From Pseudomonas sp. TH43 (GTDB lineage: Bacteria; Pseudomonadota; Gammaproteobacteria; Pseudomonadales; Pseudomonadaceae), in NCBI RefSeq assembly GCF_016650635.1, contig NZ_JAEKFI010000003.1, positions 620,001 to 684,000 of the forward strand: a stretch of DNA of 64,000 nucleotides, given 5' to 3'. The translations under genes and the position numbers were made by a program. The notes beneath the pieces were generated by a model. That model searched no databases. It worked only from the letters and a program-made list of their open reading frames with translations, and was not told where the DNA came from. Positions 17,478 through 28,030 of the stretch are shown piece after piece. Numbering within the stretch: position 1 is the stretch's first letter; each line of letters opens with the position of its first letter.

Positions 17478-18599
17478 TCAACGTTTGCGCAGAATCACGC
17501 TACCGATCGAGTAACCTGCACCGAACGAACTCAACACTGCCAGCGAACCACTGGCCAGATCATCCTGATACTTGTGGAAGGCAATCACCGAACCCGCCGA
17601 GCTGGTGTTGGCGTAGGTGTCGAGGATCACCGGTGCCTCTTCTTCAGTGGCTTCGCGACCGAGTAGTTTGCGCACGATCAGGTGGTTCATGCTCAGGTTG
17701 GCCTGGTGCAGCCAGAAGCGTTTCACGTCGCCGACGTTGAGTTGGTTCTCTTGCAGATGCTCGCCGATCAACTCGGCGACCATCGGGCACACATCCTTGA
17801 ACACCTTGCGGCCTTCCTGCACGAACAGCTTGTCGCGAGTGCCGATGCCCTCTTCCGCCGCGCGATTAAGAAAACCGAAGTTGTTACGTATGTTGTTGGA
17901 GAACTTGGTCAGCAGTTTGGTGCTGACCACGTCAAATTGGTGCTTGGAGGTCGCGGTGTCAGCGCGCTCGATGATCACCGCAGTCGCGGCGTCGCCGAAG
18001 ATGAAGTGGCTGTCGCGGTCACGGAAGTTCAGGTGACCGGTGCAGACTTCCGGGTTGACCATCAGAATCGCCCGGGCCTGGCCCAGCTGCACGCTGTTGG
18101 CGGCGGCTTGAATGCCGAAGGTCGCCGATGAACAGGCCACGTTCATGTCGAAACCGAAACCCTGAATGCCCAGGGCTTCCTGGACTTCAATGGCGATGGC
18201 CGGGTAAGCGCGTTGCAGGTTGGAGCAGGCGACGATCACGCCGTCGATGTCAGCGGCGGTTTTGCCGGCACGCTGCAGGGCTTGCTCGGCTGCGCCGATG
18301 GCCATTTGGCAAAGTACCGACCACTCGTCGTTGGAGCGCTCCGGCAGACGCGGGGCCATGCGCTGTGGATCGAGGATGCCGTCCTTGTCCATGACAAAGC
18401 GGCTTTTGATGCCCGAGGCTTTTTCGATGAACGCGGCGCTGGATTCGGTCAGGGCCTGGACTTCACCGCTGGCGATGGCCTCGGCGTTGTCCGCGTTGAA
18501 CTGCGCGACGTAGGTATTGAAAGACTGCACCAGCTCTTCGTTGGAGATGCTGTTGGCCGGGGTGTACAGGCCGGTGCCGCTGATGACGACGTTATGCAT
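17478..18599 (-). CDS. fabH: Beta-ketoacyl-ACP synthase III family enzyme (FabH2-like)
   Basis: A 373-residue condensing enzyme of the thiolase fold. The KAS III triad is complete: C156 in NVACSSATF, H298 in WLHQANLSMN and N331 in TYANTSSAGS. Start at 18599 gives the family opening MHNVVISGTGLYTP. The length (longer than the 320-residue housekeeping FabH) and the ECF sigma neighbour match PA3286, reported to condense octanoyl-CoA from beta-oxidation with malonyl-ACP, feeding it back to fatty-acid synthesis. The biochemical role here is inferred from that match. Confidence 0.92.
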   Translation of the reverse strand: MHNVVISGTGLYTPANSISNEELVQSFNTYVAQFNADNAEAIASGEVQALTESSAAFIEKASGIKSRFVMDKDGILDPQRMAPRLPERSNDEWSVLCQMAIGAAEQALQRAGKTAADIDGVIVACSNLQRAYPAIAIEVQEALGIQGFGFDMNVACSSATFGIQAAANSVQLGQARAILMVNPEVCTGHLNFRDRDSHFIFGDAATAVIIERADTATSKHQFDVVSTKLLTKFSNNIRNNFGFLNRAAEEGIGTRDKLFVQEGRKVFKDVCPMVAELIGEHLQENQLNVGDVKRFWLHQANLSMNHLIVRKLLGREATEEEAPVILDTYANTSSAGSVIAFHKYQDDLASGSLAVLSSFGAGYSIGSVILRKR

Positions 18600-18814
18600 G
18601 GTCGTTTCTCTAATCTGTTCAGGCAGAAAGTGCTGGAACCGTCGTACCAACACACAAAGGGTCTATTCCCATCCGGGGGACGCAAACCTGGCATCGCTTT
18701 ATTCCGCTGCGCGAGGTGGCCGAAGGCTCTGGGTCGCGAAACGGGTGTTTATGGTCGCGAAGTTTGCCATAAAGCCGAGGTTTTGGCCCCTTTCTCAAGC
18801 ACCACCCCATTTCC

Positions 18815-18985
18815 CTGTAGGAGTGAGCCTGTGTGGCGAGGGGATTTATCCCCGATCGGCTGCGAAGCAGTCGCCAAACAATCACACTCATTTCAACTGA
18901 AGGACTGAGATGACCGATTTTGGGGCGGCTTCGCCACCCATCCGGGATAAATCCCCTCGCCACAAAAGCCGCCCCCACAAGAGGA
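18815..18985. repeat. Repeat pair with GGCGAGGGGATTTATCCC core
   Basis: GTGTGGCGAGGGGATTTATC and its inverted copy about 100 bases apart between fabH-type gene and hrpA. The remaining part of this 400-base gap (18600-18814) shows no gene I can support. Confidence 0.8.
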
Positions 18986-19002
18986 GTTGCGTATCCTCAA
19001 GA

Positions 19003-22000
19003 TCACGGCTCGACCTGGGTCCATTGCTTATTCAGGCGTTTGTCGGAGATAGGAACCTTGGTGCCCAACTGCTGGGCAAACAGCGACACCCGGTATTCCT
19101 CCAGCCACCAGCGATACAGCTCAAGTTGCGGATCACGTTTGCCTTCCTGCGCATGCTTGGCCGCGCGAGTCTGGTATTGCGCCCAGAGCCCGGCGAGCTC
19201 ACCGCTCCAGACCCGGTCCTTCTGCACCTGCGCGCCGAGTTTCTCGAAACGCTGCTCAACCGCTTTCAGATAACGCGGCAGCTCCTTGAGCCACTGCATC
19301 GGCGTTTCCCGAACGAATCCCGGGTAGACCAGATGACTGATCTGCTGCTTGATGTCGTTCAGCGCGACAGCCTGGGCCAGATCGATCTTGCCCTTGAAGC
19401 GCTTTTGCAAACCGTGCCAGATCTTCAGGATTTCCAGGGTCAACCGCGCCACACGCTCGGCGTGCTCGGTCCAATTGCCGCGTTTGCGCTCAGCCAGCGC
19501 CGCCAAGCCGGCGCCATCACGCGGCAACGGGTCTTCACCGTCAAGAATGCAGCTGTCGAGACTGGCCAGCAGAATGTCCTCGACCAGCGCATCGACGCGA
19601 CCCAAGTCGCGATAGAGCAGGCCCAGCTCAGTCTGCCCCGGCAATTTTCCGCGCAAGAACTTGGCCGGCTCGGCCAGTTGCTGCATCAACAACCGCTGCA
19701 ACGCGCGACGATGCTGGAACTCGGCTTCGGCCGGGGTCGAAAACCGCCCTTCCTTGACCGTGCCGCCCTCTTCCACCAGCGCCGGATATACCGTCATCGA
19801 TAGTCCGGCAATCTTCTGCTGAGTCTTTTCCGCCACCGGCGCGAAGACTTTCGCTTCCACCGGTTGCTGACTTTTCGCGCTCTGCGGCACGGCCAATGCA
19901 GCCTGACTGGCTTCGGCAAACCGTGCGGTCAGTTCGGCCAGATCACGCCCTTCGCCAAGGAACTTGCCTTGGCCGTCGACGATTTCCAGGTTCATCCGCA
20001 GATGCCCTTCGACTTGCTGCGCAGCTTCCGCCCACGCTTCGTCGCTGACCCGCGCACCGGTCATGCGCAACAGCTCGCGGCCCAGCGCTTGCGGCAGCGA
20101 ACCCTCGGCAAACGTCATGCGTTGCAAAGCAGCCTTGATGAAGTCGGGCACCGGCACGAAATTCTTGCGCAACGCTTTCGGCAAGTTGCGCACGAGGGCG
20201 ATGCACTTGGCCTCGATCAGCCCCGGCACCAGCCATTCCAGACGCTCCGGCGGCAGCATCGGCAACAACGGCGCCGGTACGCGCAGGGTCACGCCATCGC
20301 GCGGGTGATTGGGTTCGAAGTGATAGGTCAGCGCCAGCTCCAGATCACCAATGTGCAAGGTGTCCGGGTAATGCAGCGCGGTGACTTCACTGGCCTCGCG
20401 GGCCAGCACGTCTTCTTCGCGCATGATCAGCAGTTGCGGATCTTTCTGGCTGTTGACGCGATACCAACTGTCGAAGGTCGCGGTCTGGTGAATCTCCGCC
20501 GGCAGCCGCGCATCGTAGAAGGCGTACAAGGTTTCTTCGTCGGCGAGAATATCCCGGCGACGGGCCTTGGCTTCGAGTTCGTCGAGTTGTTCCAGCAGTT
20601 GCTTGTTAGCGGTCAGGCATTTGGCTTTCGATTGAATCTCGCCACGCACCAGACCTTCGCGGATAAACAGTTCACGCGAGACCACCGGGTCCACCGGGCC
20701 GTAATGCACCGGCCGACGGCCGACCACGATCAGCCCGAACAGCGTGATCTGCTCGAACGCGACGACCTGACCGCGCTTCTTCTCCCAATGCGGTTCGAAG
20801 TGGTTTTTCTTGATCAGGTGCCCGGCCAGCGGTTCAATCCAGTCGGCGTCGATCTTGGCGACCATGCGCGCATAGAGCTTGGTGGTTTCCACCAGCTCGG
20901 CGGTCATCAGCCATTGCGGGCGTTTCTTGCCGATGCCCGACGACGGATGAATCCAGAAACGGCGCTGCCGCGCGCCAAGGTAATCGCCGTCCTCGGTTTT
21001 CTGGCCGATTTGGCTGAGCAGTCCCACCAGCACCGCTTTGTGCAGTTTCGGGTAATCCGCCGGCTCTTTATTGAGGCTCAACTGCATGTCGCGGCAGATC
21101 AGGCTCAACTGGCGATGGGAATCGCGCCACTCGCGCAGACGCAGATAGTTGAGGAAGTTCTTCCGGCACCAATTGCGCAGCGGGCTCGCGGTCAACGCCT
21201 GGCGCTGCTCTTCAAAACCACGCCACAAATTGACCAGCCCGGCGAAGTCGGAATCGACATCTTTCCATTGCGCATGGGCCTGATCTGCCGCTTGCTGCCG
21301 CTCCGGCGGACGCTCGCGCGGGTCCTGGATCGACATGGCGCTGGCGACGATCAGTACTTCCTGCAAGCTGCCGAGTTTTGCCGCTTCAAGCAGCATGCGG
21401 CCCATGCGCGGGTCGACCGGCAGGCGCGCCAATTGGCGGCCCAATGGGGTCAACTGACTGTTGCGATCGACCGCCGAGAGTTCTTGCAGCAGGTTGAAAC
21501 CGTCGCTGATCGCCTTGCCATCCGGCGGCTCGATGAACGGGAATGCGGTGATCTCGCCGAGACGCAAATGCAGCATCTGCAAAATAACGGCGGCGAGGTT
21601 AGTGCGCAGAATTTCCGGATCAGTAAATTCCGGGCGGCCGAGGAAATCTTCTTCGCTGTACAAACGAATGCAGATACCCGGCTCGACCCGGCCACAGCGA
21701 CCTTTACGCTGGTTGGCACTGGCCTGGGAGATTGCTTCGATCGGCAGGCGCTGAACCTTGGCGCGGTAGCTGTAACGGCTGATGCGCGCAGTGCCGCTGT
21801 CGATCACGTAACGGATGCCCGGCACCGTCAGCGACGTTTCGGCGACGTTGGTCGCCAACACCACGCGACGCCCCGGGTGCGACTGAAAAATCCGCTGCTG
21901 TTCGGCCGGCGACAAGCGCGCGTACAACGGCAGAATTTCGGTGTGTTTGAGCTGGGCCTTGCGCAGCATGTCGGCAGCGTCGCGAATTTCCCGCTCGCCG

Positions 22001-22914
22001 GGCAGGAACACCAGCACGTCCCCCGGACTGCGACGCTCACTGCGCTCGTACGCGGCAATTTCGTCGAGGGTGGCAAGAATGGCCTGATCGACAGTCAGGT
22101 CATCTTCAACACGGTTGCCCTCTTCGTCCTGCTCCAGCGTCAGCGGGCGATACCAGGTATCGACCGGGAAGGTACGGCCGGACACTTCAACAATCGGCGC
22201 ATCGTCGAAATGCTTGGAGAAACGCTCCAGATCGATGGTCGCCGAAGTGATGATGACTTTCAGATCCGGGCGCCGCGGCAGCAGGGTTTTCAGGTAACCG
22301 AGCAGGAAGTCGATGTTGAGGCTGCGTTCGTGGGCTTCGTCGACGATGATCGTGTCGTAACGTTCGAGATAGCGATCATTCTGGGTTTCCGCCAGCAGGA
22401 TGCCGTCGGTCATCAGTTTGATCAGGGTGTTGGAATCGCTTTGATCTTCGAAGCGCACTTGATAGCCGACCAACGAACCGAGCGGCGTGCCGAGTTCTTC
22501 GGCGACGCGACTGGCGACACTGCGTGCAGCAATTCGACGTGGCTGGGTATGCCCGATCAAGCCGTGCTGGCCACGACCGATTTCCAGACAGATTTTCGGC
22601 AACTGCGTGGTTTTACCCGAGCCGGTTTCGCCCGCGATGATCAGCACCTGGTGCTGTTCCAGCGCTTTTTTGATTTCGTCGCGCTTGGCCGCAATCGGCA
22701 GGCTGTCGTCGTAACGAATCACCGGCAGGCTGGCCTTGCGCGCCAGTACCTGATCACAGGATGCCTGCATCCGCGTCACCCATTGAGCCAACTTGGCCTC
22801 ATCGGGCTTTTTACGCAGCTCAAGCAACTGCCGCCGCAGCCGATGGCGGTCGGCGAGCATGGCGTGGTCGAGGTTTTTCAGCAGTTTGTCGATGGAGGGC
22901 GATTCGTCGGTCAT
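19003..22914 (-). CDS. hrpA: ATP-dependent RNA helicase HrpA (DEAH box)
   Basis: A 1303-residue DEAH/RHA helicase, the same length as E. coli HrpA (about 1300). Walker A GETGSGKT (95-102), DEAH (192-195), SATID, and GRCGR motif VI are visible, followed by HA2, OB-fold and the long DUF3418 C-terminal domain typical of HrpA. It unwinds RNA and has been linked to mRNA processing and rescue of collided ribosomes. Start at 22914 (MTDESPSID) chosen from family length; no strong ribosome site. The frame continues upstream into a repeat. Confidence 0.95.
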   Translation of the reverse strand: MTDESPSIDKLLKNLDHAMLADRHRLRRQLLELRKKPDEAKLAQWVTRMQASCDQVLARKASLPVIRYDDSLPIAAKRDEIKKALEQHQVLIIAGETGSGKTTQLPKICLEIGRGQHGLIGHTQPRRIAARSVASRVAEELGTPLGSLVGYQVRFEDQSDSNTLIKLMTDGILLAETQNDRYLERYDTIIVDEAHERSLNIDFLLGYLKTLLPRRPDLKVIITSATIDLERFSKHFDDAPIVEVSGRTFPVDTWYRPLTLEQDEEGNRVEDDLTVDQAILATLDEIAAYERSERRSPGDVLVFLPGEREIRDAADMLRKAQLKHTEILPLYARLSPAEQQRIFQSHPGRRVVLATNVAETSLTVPGIRYVIDSGTARISRYSYRAKVQRLPIEAISQASANQRKGRCGRVEPGICIRLYSEEDFLGRPEFTDPEILRTNLAAVILQMLHLRLGEITAFPFIEPPDGKAISDGFNLLQELSAVDRNSQLTPLGRQLARLPVDPRMGRMLLEAAKLGSLQEVLIVASAMSIQDPRERPPERQQAADQAHAQWKDVDSDFAGLVNLWRGFEEQRQALTASPLRNWCRKNFLNYLRLREWRDSHRQLSLICRDMQLSLNKEPADYPKLHKAVLVGLLSQIGQKTEDGDYLGARQRRFWIHPSSGIGKKRPQWLMTAELVETTKLYARMVAKIDADWIEPLAGHLIKKNHFEPHWEKKRGQVVAFEQITLFGLIVVGRRPVHYGPVDPVVSRELFIREGLVRGEIQSKAKCLTANKQLLEQLDELEAKARRRDILADEETLYAFYDARLPAEIHQTATFDSWYRVNSQKDPQLLIMREEDVLAREASEVTALHYPDTLHIGDLELALTYHFEPNHPRDGVTLRVPAPLLPMLPPERLEWLVPGLIEAKCIALVRNLPKALRKNFVPVPDFIKAALQRMTFAEGSLPQALGRELLRMTGARVSDEAWAEAAQQVEGHLRMNLEIVDGQGKFLGEGRDLAELTARFAEASQAALAVPQSAKSQQPVEAKVFAPVAEKTQQKIAGLSMTVYPALVEEGGTVKEGRFSTPAEAEFQHRRALQRLLMQQLAEPAKFLRGKLPGQTELGLLYRDLGRVDALVEDILLASLDSCILDGEDPLPRDGAGLAALAERKRGNWTEHAERVARLTLEILKIWHGLQKRFKGKIDLAQAVALNDIKQQISHLVYPGFVRETPMQWLKELPRYLKAVEQRFEKLGAQVQKDRVWSGELAGLWAQYQTRAAKHAQEGKRDPQLELYRWWLEEYRVSLFAQQLGTKVPISDKRLNKQWTQVEP

Positions 22915-23001
22915 CGGGTACGCAATTCGGTCGTCTATTTGTGCAGGGGACCGATTGTCGCAGATTTGGCGAATTTGTGGCGTGTCAGGGGGATTGCCTG
23001 C

Positions 23002-23182
23002 CCTCACCCTAGCCCTCTCCCAGGGGTAGAGGGGACCGACCGGGGGTTGCTTCAGAGCTACTTCGACCTGAACGAACTCTACCGAATCCATAATCGCCAA
23101 GATCTTTCAGGTCGATGTTTGACGCCGGACACTTCGGTCGGCCCCCTCTACCTCCGGGAGAGGGCTGGGGTGAGGGGCTTTC
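23002..23182. repeat. Inverted repeat pair (CCCTCACCCTAGCCCTCTCC family)
   Basis: Two facing copies, CCCTCACCCTAGCCCTCTCC and GGAGAGGGCTGGGGTGAGGG, with near-identical inner segments, between aceK and hrpA. A common dispersed element of fluorescent pseudomonads. Confidence 0.85.
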
Positions 23183-23189
23183 AAAAGAG

Positions 23190-24911
23190 CTACTCGTTAT
23201 CGAGGCCTTTGCGCCGGTATGGGAAGACATCAATGACTTTCCCCGCCCGAATCGCCTCTTGCAGGCTCTTCCAGTAATCGGCGTTGTACAACTCGCCATG
23301 CAGTTGATCGAACAACTTGCGCTGGCCGGAATCGGCGAACAGAAACGGCGGAAATTCTTCGGGAAACACATCCAGCGGCCCGATCGAATACCAGGGCTCG
23401 GAGGCCATTTCGTCCTCAGGCGTACGCGGTGCCGGAATATGACGGAAGTTGGCTTCGGTGAGAAAACAGATCTCGTCGTAGTCATAAAACACCACACGCC
23501 CGTGACGGGTGACGCCGAAGTTTTTCAGCAGCATGTCGCCGGGAAAGATGTTCGCCGCCGCCAACTGCTTGATCGCCAGGCCGTAATCCTCCAGCGCCTC
23601 ACGCACCTGGGCGTCGTTGGCGTTCTCCAGATAGAGGTTGAGCGGAGTCATCCGTCGCTCTGTCCAGCAGTGGCGGATCAGTACTGTGTCGCCGTCGACC
23701 GACACCGTCGACGGCGCCACTTCGAGCAATTCCTCAAGACATGCCGGATCGAACTTGCTCAGCGGAAAACGGAAATCGGCGAATTCCTGGGTATCGGCCA
23801 TGCGCCCTACCCGATCGACGCTTTTCACCAGTCGGTACTTCTCGATCACCGTGGCGCGGTCGACGTTTTTCGACGGCGAAAAGCGGTCCTTGATGATCTT
23901 GAAAACAGTGTTGAAGCCCGGCAGGGTGAACACGCTCATGACCATGCCACGGACACCGGGGGCCATGATGAATTGATCGTCGGTGTTGGCCAGGTGATTG
24001 ATCAGCGCGCGGTAGAACTCGGATTTGCCGTGCTTGTAAAAGCCAATCGAGGTGTACAGCTCGGCAATGTGCTTGCCCGGCAAAATGCGCCGCAGAAAAC
24101 CGATGAACTCTGCCGGCACCGGCACGTCGACCATGAAGTACGAACGGGTGAAAGAGAAAATGATCGACACATCGGCTTCATCGGTGATCAACGCATCGAT
24201 CTGAATCCCGCGCCCTTCGCGGTGCAACAGCGGAATCACCAGCGGCCATTGCTCATCGCGGGTGTAAATGCGCCCGACCAGATACGCACCCTTGTTGCGG
24301 TACAGCACCGAGGAAAACAACTCGACACTGAGTTCCGGATCCTTGCACACCCAGTCCGGCAGGTTCTCGCGCAGTTGCGCTTCGAGGCGGCGCAAGTCGC
24401 CGGGCAAATCGGCGTAATCCTCGCCGAAGCGGTAGTCAGCAAAAATGCTTGCGAGCATCCCCGACAACTGGCCCTGCGGCTTGTACGTGCGGGTTTGTGC
24501 GGCGCGGGCACGGCGCAAACTCGGGCGGGTGGTGTGGATGAACATGCAGCCGTCGCTGATCAGGTCATGGCTGAACAGCCCGCAGAAAATCGAGTTGTAC
24601 CAGGTCTCGGACAGTTCATCGTCGAAGCGCAGGTCGATGACGCTGATGTAAGCGCTTTTCACCAGCGGCCAGCAGCTGACATTCATCAGTGACTCATCGT
24701 CGAAATGCTCGCGTAGCCGAGCGATGGTCTCACCGACTTTCTCTTCATAGAGGTTGATCCTGGCCGCCGACGCGGTCTGTGTCTCCTGCCAGCGCGCGTG
24801 TTCGAAGCGTTCACGCGCGCCATCGGTGATCCGGCGGAAATGCTCGCGGTAATCGTCAAAGCCATCGAGGATCATGCGGGCGATGTCGGTGGCTGGCCAT
24901 TGCTGCGGCAT
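23190..24911 (-). CDS. aceK: Isocitrate dehydrogenase kinase/phosphatase
   Basis: A 573-residue bifunctional enzyme that phosphorylates isocitrate dehydrogenase to divert carbon to the glyoxylate shunt and also reverses this. The kinase-like ATP loop ([17 protein letters not shown]), [19 protein letters not shown], and the metal-binding FYDYDE motif in the C-terminal half are conserved; family length is about 570-580. The ATG at 24911 follows AGAGG. Isolated from aceA/aceB here. Divergent from the chemoreceptor gene. Confidence 0.96.
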   Translation of the reverse strand: MPQQWPATDIARMILDGFDDYREHFRRITDGARERFEHARWQETQTASAARINLYEEKVGETIARLREHFDDESLMNVSCWPLVKSAYISVIDLRFDDELSETWYNSIFCGLFSHDLISDGCMFIHTTRPSLRRARAAQTRTYKPQGQLSGMLASIFADYRFGEDYADLPGDLRRLEAQLRENLPDWVCKDPELSVELFSSVLYRNKGAYLVGRIYTRDEQWPLVIPLLHREGRGIQIDALITDEADVSIIFSFTRSYFMVDVPVPAEFIGFLRRILPGKHIAELYTSIGFYKHGKSEFYRALINHLANTDDQFIMAPGVRGMVMSVFTLPGFNTVFKIIKDRFSPSKNVDRATVIEKYRLVKSVDRVGRMADTQEFADFRFPLSKFDPACLEELLEVAPSTVSVDGDTVLIRHCWTERRMTPLNLYLENANDAQVREALEDYGLAIKQLAAANIFPGDMLLKNFGVTRHGRVVFYDYDEICFLTEANFRHIPAPRTPEDEMASEPWYSIGPLDVFPEEFPPFLFADSGQRKLFDQLHGELYNADYWKSLQEAIRAGKVIDVFPYRRKGLDNE

Positions 24912-25047
24912 AGATGAGACCTCTGCGTGCATGTGGAAATCTGTGCCTGAGCTTAGCCACGGAACCGTACGCAGGTGAAGCGCAATTTCTGCCAAATCCG
25001 CAGCAAAGTTGTACAACGACACAGTTATTTGCAAAGTTTTTTTAATC

Positions 25048-25059
25048 GACCGTTCGGTC
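25048..25059. promoter_or_regulatory. TetR-operator-like palindrome in the aceK/chemoreceptor gap
   Basis: GACCG-TT-CGGTC in an AT-rich setting (TTTTTTTAATC before it). Resembles operators of TetR repressors. It lies 137 bases upstream of the aceK start and 260 bases upstream of the chemoreceptor; no tetR gene is nearby. The rest of this 409-base gap shows no gene I can support. Confidence 0.35.
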
Positions 25060-25320
25060 AGCAAACAGTCAATACAGTCTTCATCACGGCTCTGCGCCAG
25101 CCCACGGATTCTCTGGCTTTCGGATCCAATCTTCGCCGACATCTCTAGCTCGCCGCTTTCCTGCGCTCGTCCACGCCTGTTCGGAATGCGCCGAATGATC
25201 AGCCGGATTGGTCTTACCAAAATAGTGGCACTTTGATATACAGCCCGCCATTACTCCCTCCACAACAAGATCCTCGGCCCACGAGGACGACCTCCCCCTC
25301 AAAGATCAAGGAGCACATTG

Positions 25321-26946
25321 ATGTCTATCCGGAATCTGCGCATAGGTTTGCGCGCCAGTTTGAGTTTCGCCGTTTTGGCCAGTTTGTTGGTGGTGGTCGG
25401 GCTGTTTGGCCTGGGCCAGATGAAAAATCTGCGCGAAAGCGCCGCGGTCATCGAAGAGTCATGGATGCCGAGCATCGAGAGCATTCACGACACGGCGGCA
25501 AACATCGCCAGCATCCGCCTCGAATCCTTGCGCATGACGGCCAACACCCAAGCAACGATCCGCGACAAAAGCAAAGCCATCCTCAAGGCGCAACGTGAAG
25601 AATTGCTCAAGCGCCTCAACGACCACAAAGCCTTGGTTACCAGCGATCAGGAACAGGTGATGCTCGATCGCCTGAATGCGGCCGTCGGCAAATACCTGAG
25701 TATCCTCGACCAGATCATCAGCCAGACTGAGGCCGGCCAGAATGAGCAGGCTGCAGCGCGCCTGAACAACGAACTGGCACCGCAGGGCACAGTGCTCGAC
25801 GTAACCCTTGAGCAAATGATCACCCTCAATCAGCAAGGTGCGGATGCTGCCGCCGAAGATGCCGCTGCGATGTACCAACGGGCGCAGTGGATCGTCGCGT
25901 CGATCATCGTCATTGCGTTGACTGCCACGTTATTGCTGGCCTGGATGCTGACCCGCAGCATAACCACGCCGATCAATCAGGCGCTCAACGTGGCGCGGCG
26001 CATCGCCTCGGGCGACCTCAGCGGCCAGATCAGCAGCAGCGGCAAAGATGAAGCCGCACAGTTGCTCGACGCCCTCGGCGAGATGCAGATCAACTTGCGC
26101 TCGACCATTCGCGGCATCAGCGAATCGGCGCAGCAACTGGCCTCGGCTGCCGAGGAAATGAGCTCGGTGATGGAACAAAGCACCCGTGGCCTGCAACAGC
26201 AGAACGATCAGATCGAGCAAGCCGCCACCGCGGTGACCGAGATGAGCACGGCAGTGGATGAAGTCGCTGCCAACGCCGTGTCCAGTGCCGAAGCTTCCGA
26301 AGCCTCCAACGAGGACAGCAAGCACGGTCATGTGCAGGTCAGCGAGACCATCAGTTCGATTCAGGAACTGGTCAGTGCGGTGCTCGGCGCGTCCGAGCAA
26401 GCCGAGGGTCTGGCCACGCAGGCGCAGGACATCAGCAAGGTGCTGGAGGTGATTCGCGGCATCGCCGGGCAAACCAATCTGCTGGCACTCAACGCCGCCA
26501 TCGAAGCCGCGCGCGCCGGGGAAGCCGGACGCGGCTTCGCGGTGGTCGCCGATGAAGTTCGTTCGTTGGCGCAACGCACGCAGAACTCCACTGAAGAAAT
26601 CGAGCTGATGATCAGCAGCATCCAGCACGGCACCGGTGCCACCGTCGGGGCCTTGCAAAGCAGCGCCGAACAGGCTGGCCAGACGCTACGGCGGGCCAAC
26701 AGTGCCGGTCAGGCACTGGAGAAAATCACCGCGTCGATTTCACAGATCAATCAACGCAACCTGGTGATCGCCAGCGCCGCCGAGCAGCAGGCGCTGGTCG
26801 CCCGCGAGGTCGATCAGAATCTGGTGACCATCCGTGATCTGTCGACACAGACCGCCGCCGGTGCCACGCAGACTTCAGCCGCCAGTCAGGAACTGTCGCG
26901 CCTGGCGGTTGACCTCAACGGGCTGGTCACACGTTTCGTGATCTGA
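25321..26946 (+). CDS. Methyl-accepting chemotaxis protein
   Basis: A 541-residue chemoreceptor. First membrane helix about residues 10-33, a four-helix-bundle type periplasmic sensor (about 34-187), second helix about 190-210, HAMP, then the cytoplasmic signalling domain whose hairpin tip is intact ([20 protein letters not shown]). It transmits ligand signals to CheA/CheW. AAGGAG seven bases upstream supports the ATG at 25321. No C-terminal CheR-binding pentapeptide is seen (ends TRFVI). Ligand unknown; the helical-bundle sensor resembles those binding small acids. Confidence 0.95.
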   Translation: MSIRNLRIGLRASLSFAVLASLLVVVGLFGLGQMKNLRESAAVIEESWMPSIESIHDTAANIASIRLESLRMTANTQATIRDKSKAILKAQREELLKRLNDHKALVTSDQEQVMLDRLNAAVGKYLSILDQIISQTEAGQNEQAAARLNNELAPQGTVLDVTLEQMITLNQQGADAAAEDAAAMYQRAQWIVASIIVIALTATLLLAWMLTRSITTPINQALNVARRIASGDLSGQISSSGKDEAAQLLDALGEMQINLRSTIRGISESAQQLASAAEEMSSVMEQSTRGLQQQNDQIEQAATAVTEMSTAVDEVAANAVSSAEASEASNEDSKHGHVQVSETISSIQELVSAVLGASEQAEGLATQAQDISKVLEVIRGIAGQTNLLALNAAIEAARAGEAGRGFAVVADEVRSLAQRTQNSTEEIELMISSIQHGTGATVGALQSSAEQAGQTLRRANSAGQALEKITASISQINQRNLVIASAAEQQALVAREVDQNLVTIRDLSTQTAAGATQTSAASQELSRLAVDLNGLVTRFVI

Positions 26947-27029
26947 GAAAAGTTGCATGCCCGAATAGCGGTTGCCTTCGTCAGGGCGCTCGGCAACACT
27001 CTCGTCCCGATTCTGGAAGGAGGCCCGCC

Positions 27030-27938
27030 GTGAGCCCTGTCGATATTTTCCGTATGTTGTCGCTGGCAGCCATCTGGGGCGCGAGTTTTCTGTTCATGCG
27101 CATTATTGCGCCAGTGATCGGCACGGTTCCGACCGGGTTCTTCCGCGTCTCGATTGCCGCCGCAGGGCTGCTGGTGATCCTTGGGCTGATGCGCGTTAAG
27201 TGGGATTTCAAAGGCAAACTGAAAACCGTGATGCTGCTGGGCGTGATCAATTCAGGGATTCCGGCGACCCTGTACTCGGTAGCCGCGCAAGTACTGCCGG
27301 CCGGCTATTCGGCGATTTTCAACGCCACCACGCCATTGATGGGCGTGCTGATTGGCGGTCTCTTCTTCAGTGAAAAACTCACTGCGGCCAAACTCGGCGG
27401 GGTGTTCCTCGGCCTGTTCGGCGTCGGTGTGCTGACGCGCGCCGGTCCCGTGGCGTTCGATATGCAACTGCTGATGGGTGCCCTTGCCTGCCTGCTCGCG
27501 ACCACCTGTTATGGCTTTGCCGGGTTCCTCGCACGGCGCTGGCTGGATCAGGCTGGCGGCCTGGACAGCCGTCTGTCGGCCTTGGGCAGCATGCTCGGGG
27601 CGACGCTGTTCCTGCTGCCGCTGTTTGCTTACAGCGTGGCCACCCAACCTCCCGCAAGCTGGGGCGGCTGGAGTGTCTGGTTGTCGCTGCTCGGCCTGGG
27701 CCTGGGCTGCACGGCGTTTGCCTACATTATTTATTTCCGCCTGCTTAGCTCCATCGGCCCGGTGAAATCAATGACCGTGACCTTCATGATTCCGCCGTTC
27801 GGCGTGTTGTGGGGTGCGCTGTTGCTGGATGAACCGTTGTCGATGGCGCATATCTACGGCGGAGTATTGATTGCATTGGCGTTATGGCTGGTGTTGAAGC
27901 CTGCGGTGGTCAAACCCGCAGAGGTGGTAAAACTGTAG
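27030..27938 (+). CDS. EamA/DMT family transporter
   Basis: A 302-residue inner-membrane transporter with ten predicted helices in two EamA repeats (WGASFLFMRIIAPVIG in the first, SSIGPVKSMTVTFMIPPFGVLWG in the second). GTG start at 27030 preceded by GGAGG about eight bases away. A likely metabolite exporter; substrate unknown. The stop TAG lies in the first bases of a REP element, so the last codons may be element-derived. Confidence 0.9.
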   Translation: MSPVDIFRMLSLAAIWGASFLFMRIIAPVIGTVPTGFFRVSIAAAGLLVILGLMRVKWDFKGKLKTVMLLGVINSGIPATLYSVAAQVLPAGYSAIFNATTPLMGVLIGGLFFSEKLTAAKLGGVFLGLFGVGVLTRAGPVAFDMQLLMGALACLLATTCYGFAGFLARRWLDQAGGLDSRLSALGSMLGATLFLLPLFAYSVATQPPASWGGWSVWLSLLGLGLGCTAFAYIIYFRLLSSIGPVKSMTVTFMIPPFGVLWGALLLDEPLSMAHIYGGVLIALALWLVLKPAVVKPAEVVKL

Positions 27939-28024
27939 AAGCTGCCGCTGGCTGCGATCTTTTGACTTTTAATCTTCAAGATCAAAAGATCGCAGCCTCG
28001 TTTCACTCGTCAACTCCTACAGGG
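27936..28024. repeat. REP pair whose left end supplies a stop codon
   Basis: TGTAGAAGCTGCCGCTGGC and a partly divergent inverted copy, between convergent EamA genes. The TAG at 27936-27938 is both the start of the element and the stop of the upstream gene. Confidence 0.82.
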
Positions 28025-28030
28025 ATCGCG

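Noticed and set aside
19864-23277. 1137-residue plus-strand frame opposite hrpA
   Set aside because: Its translation has no domain features and is the antisense shadow of hrpA, which has complete DEAH helicase motifs.
25200-25245. TGGCAC in the chemoreceptor upstream region as a sigma-54 promoter
   Set aside because: The -12 element is absent: after TGGCAC and five bases comes TATA, not TTGC.
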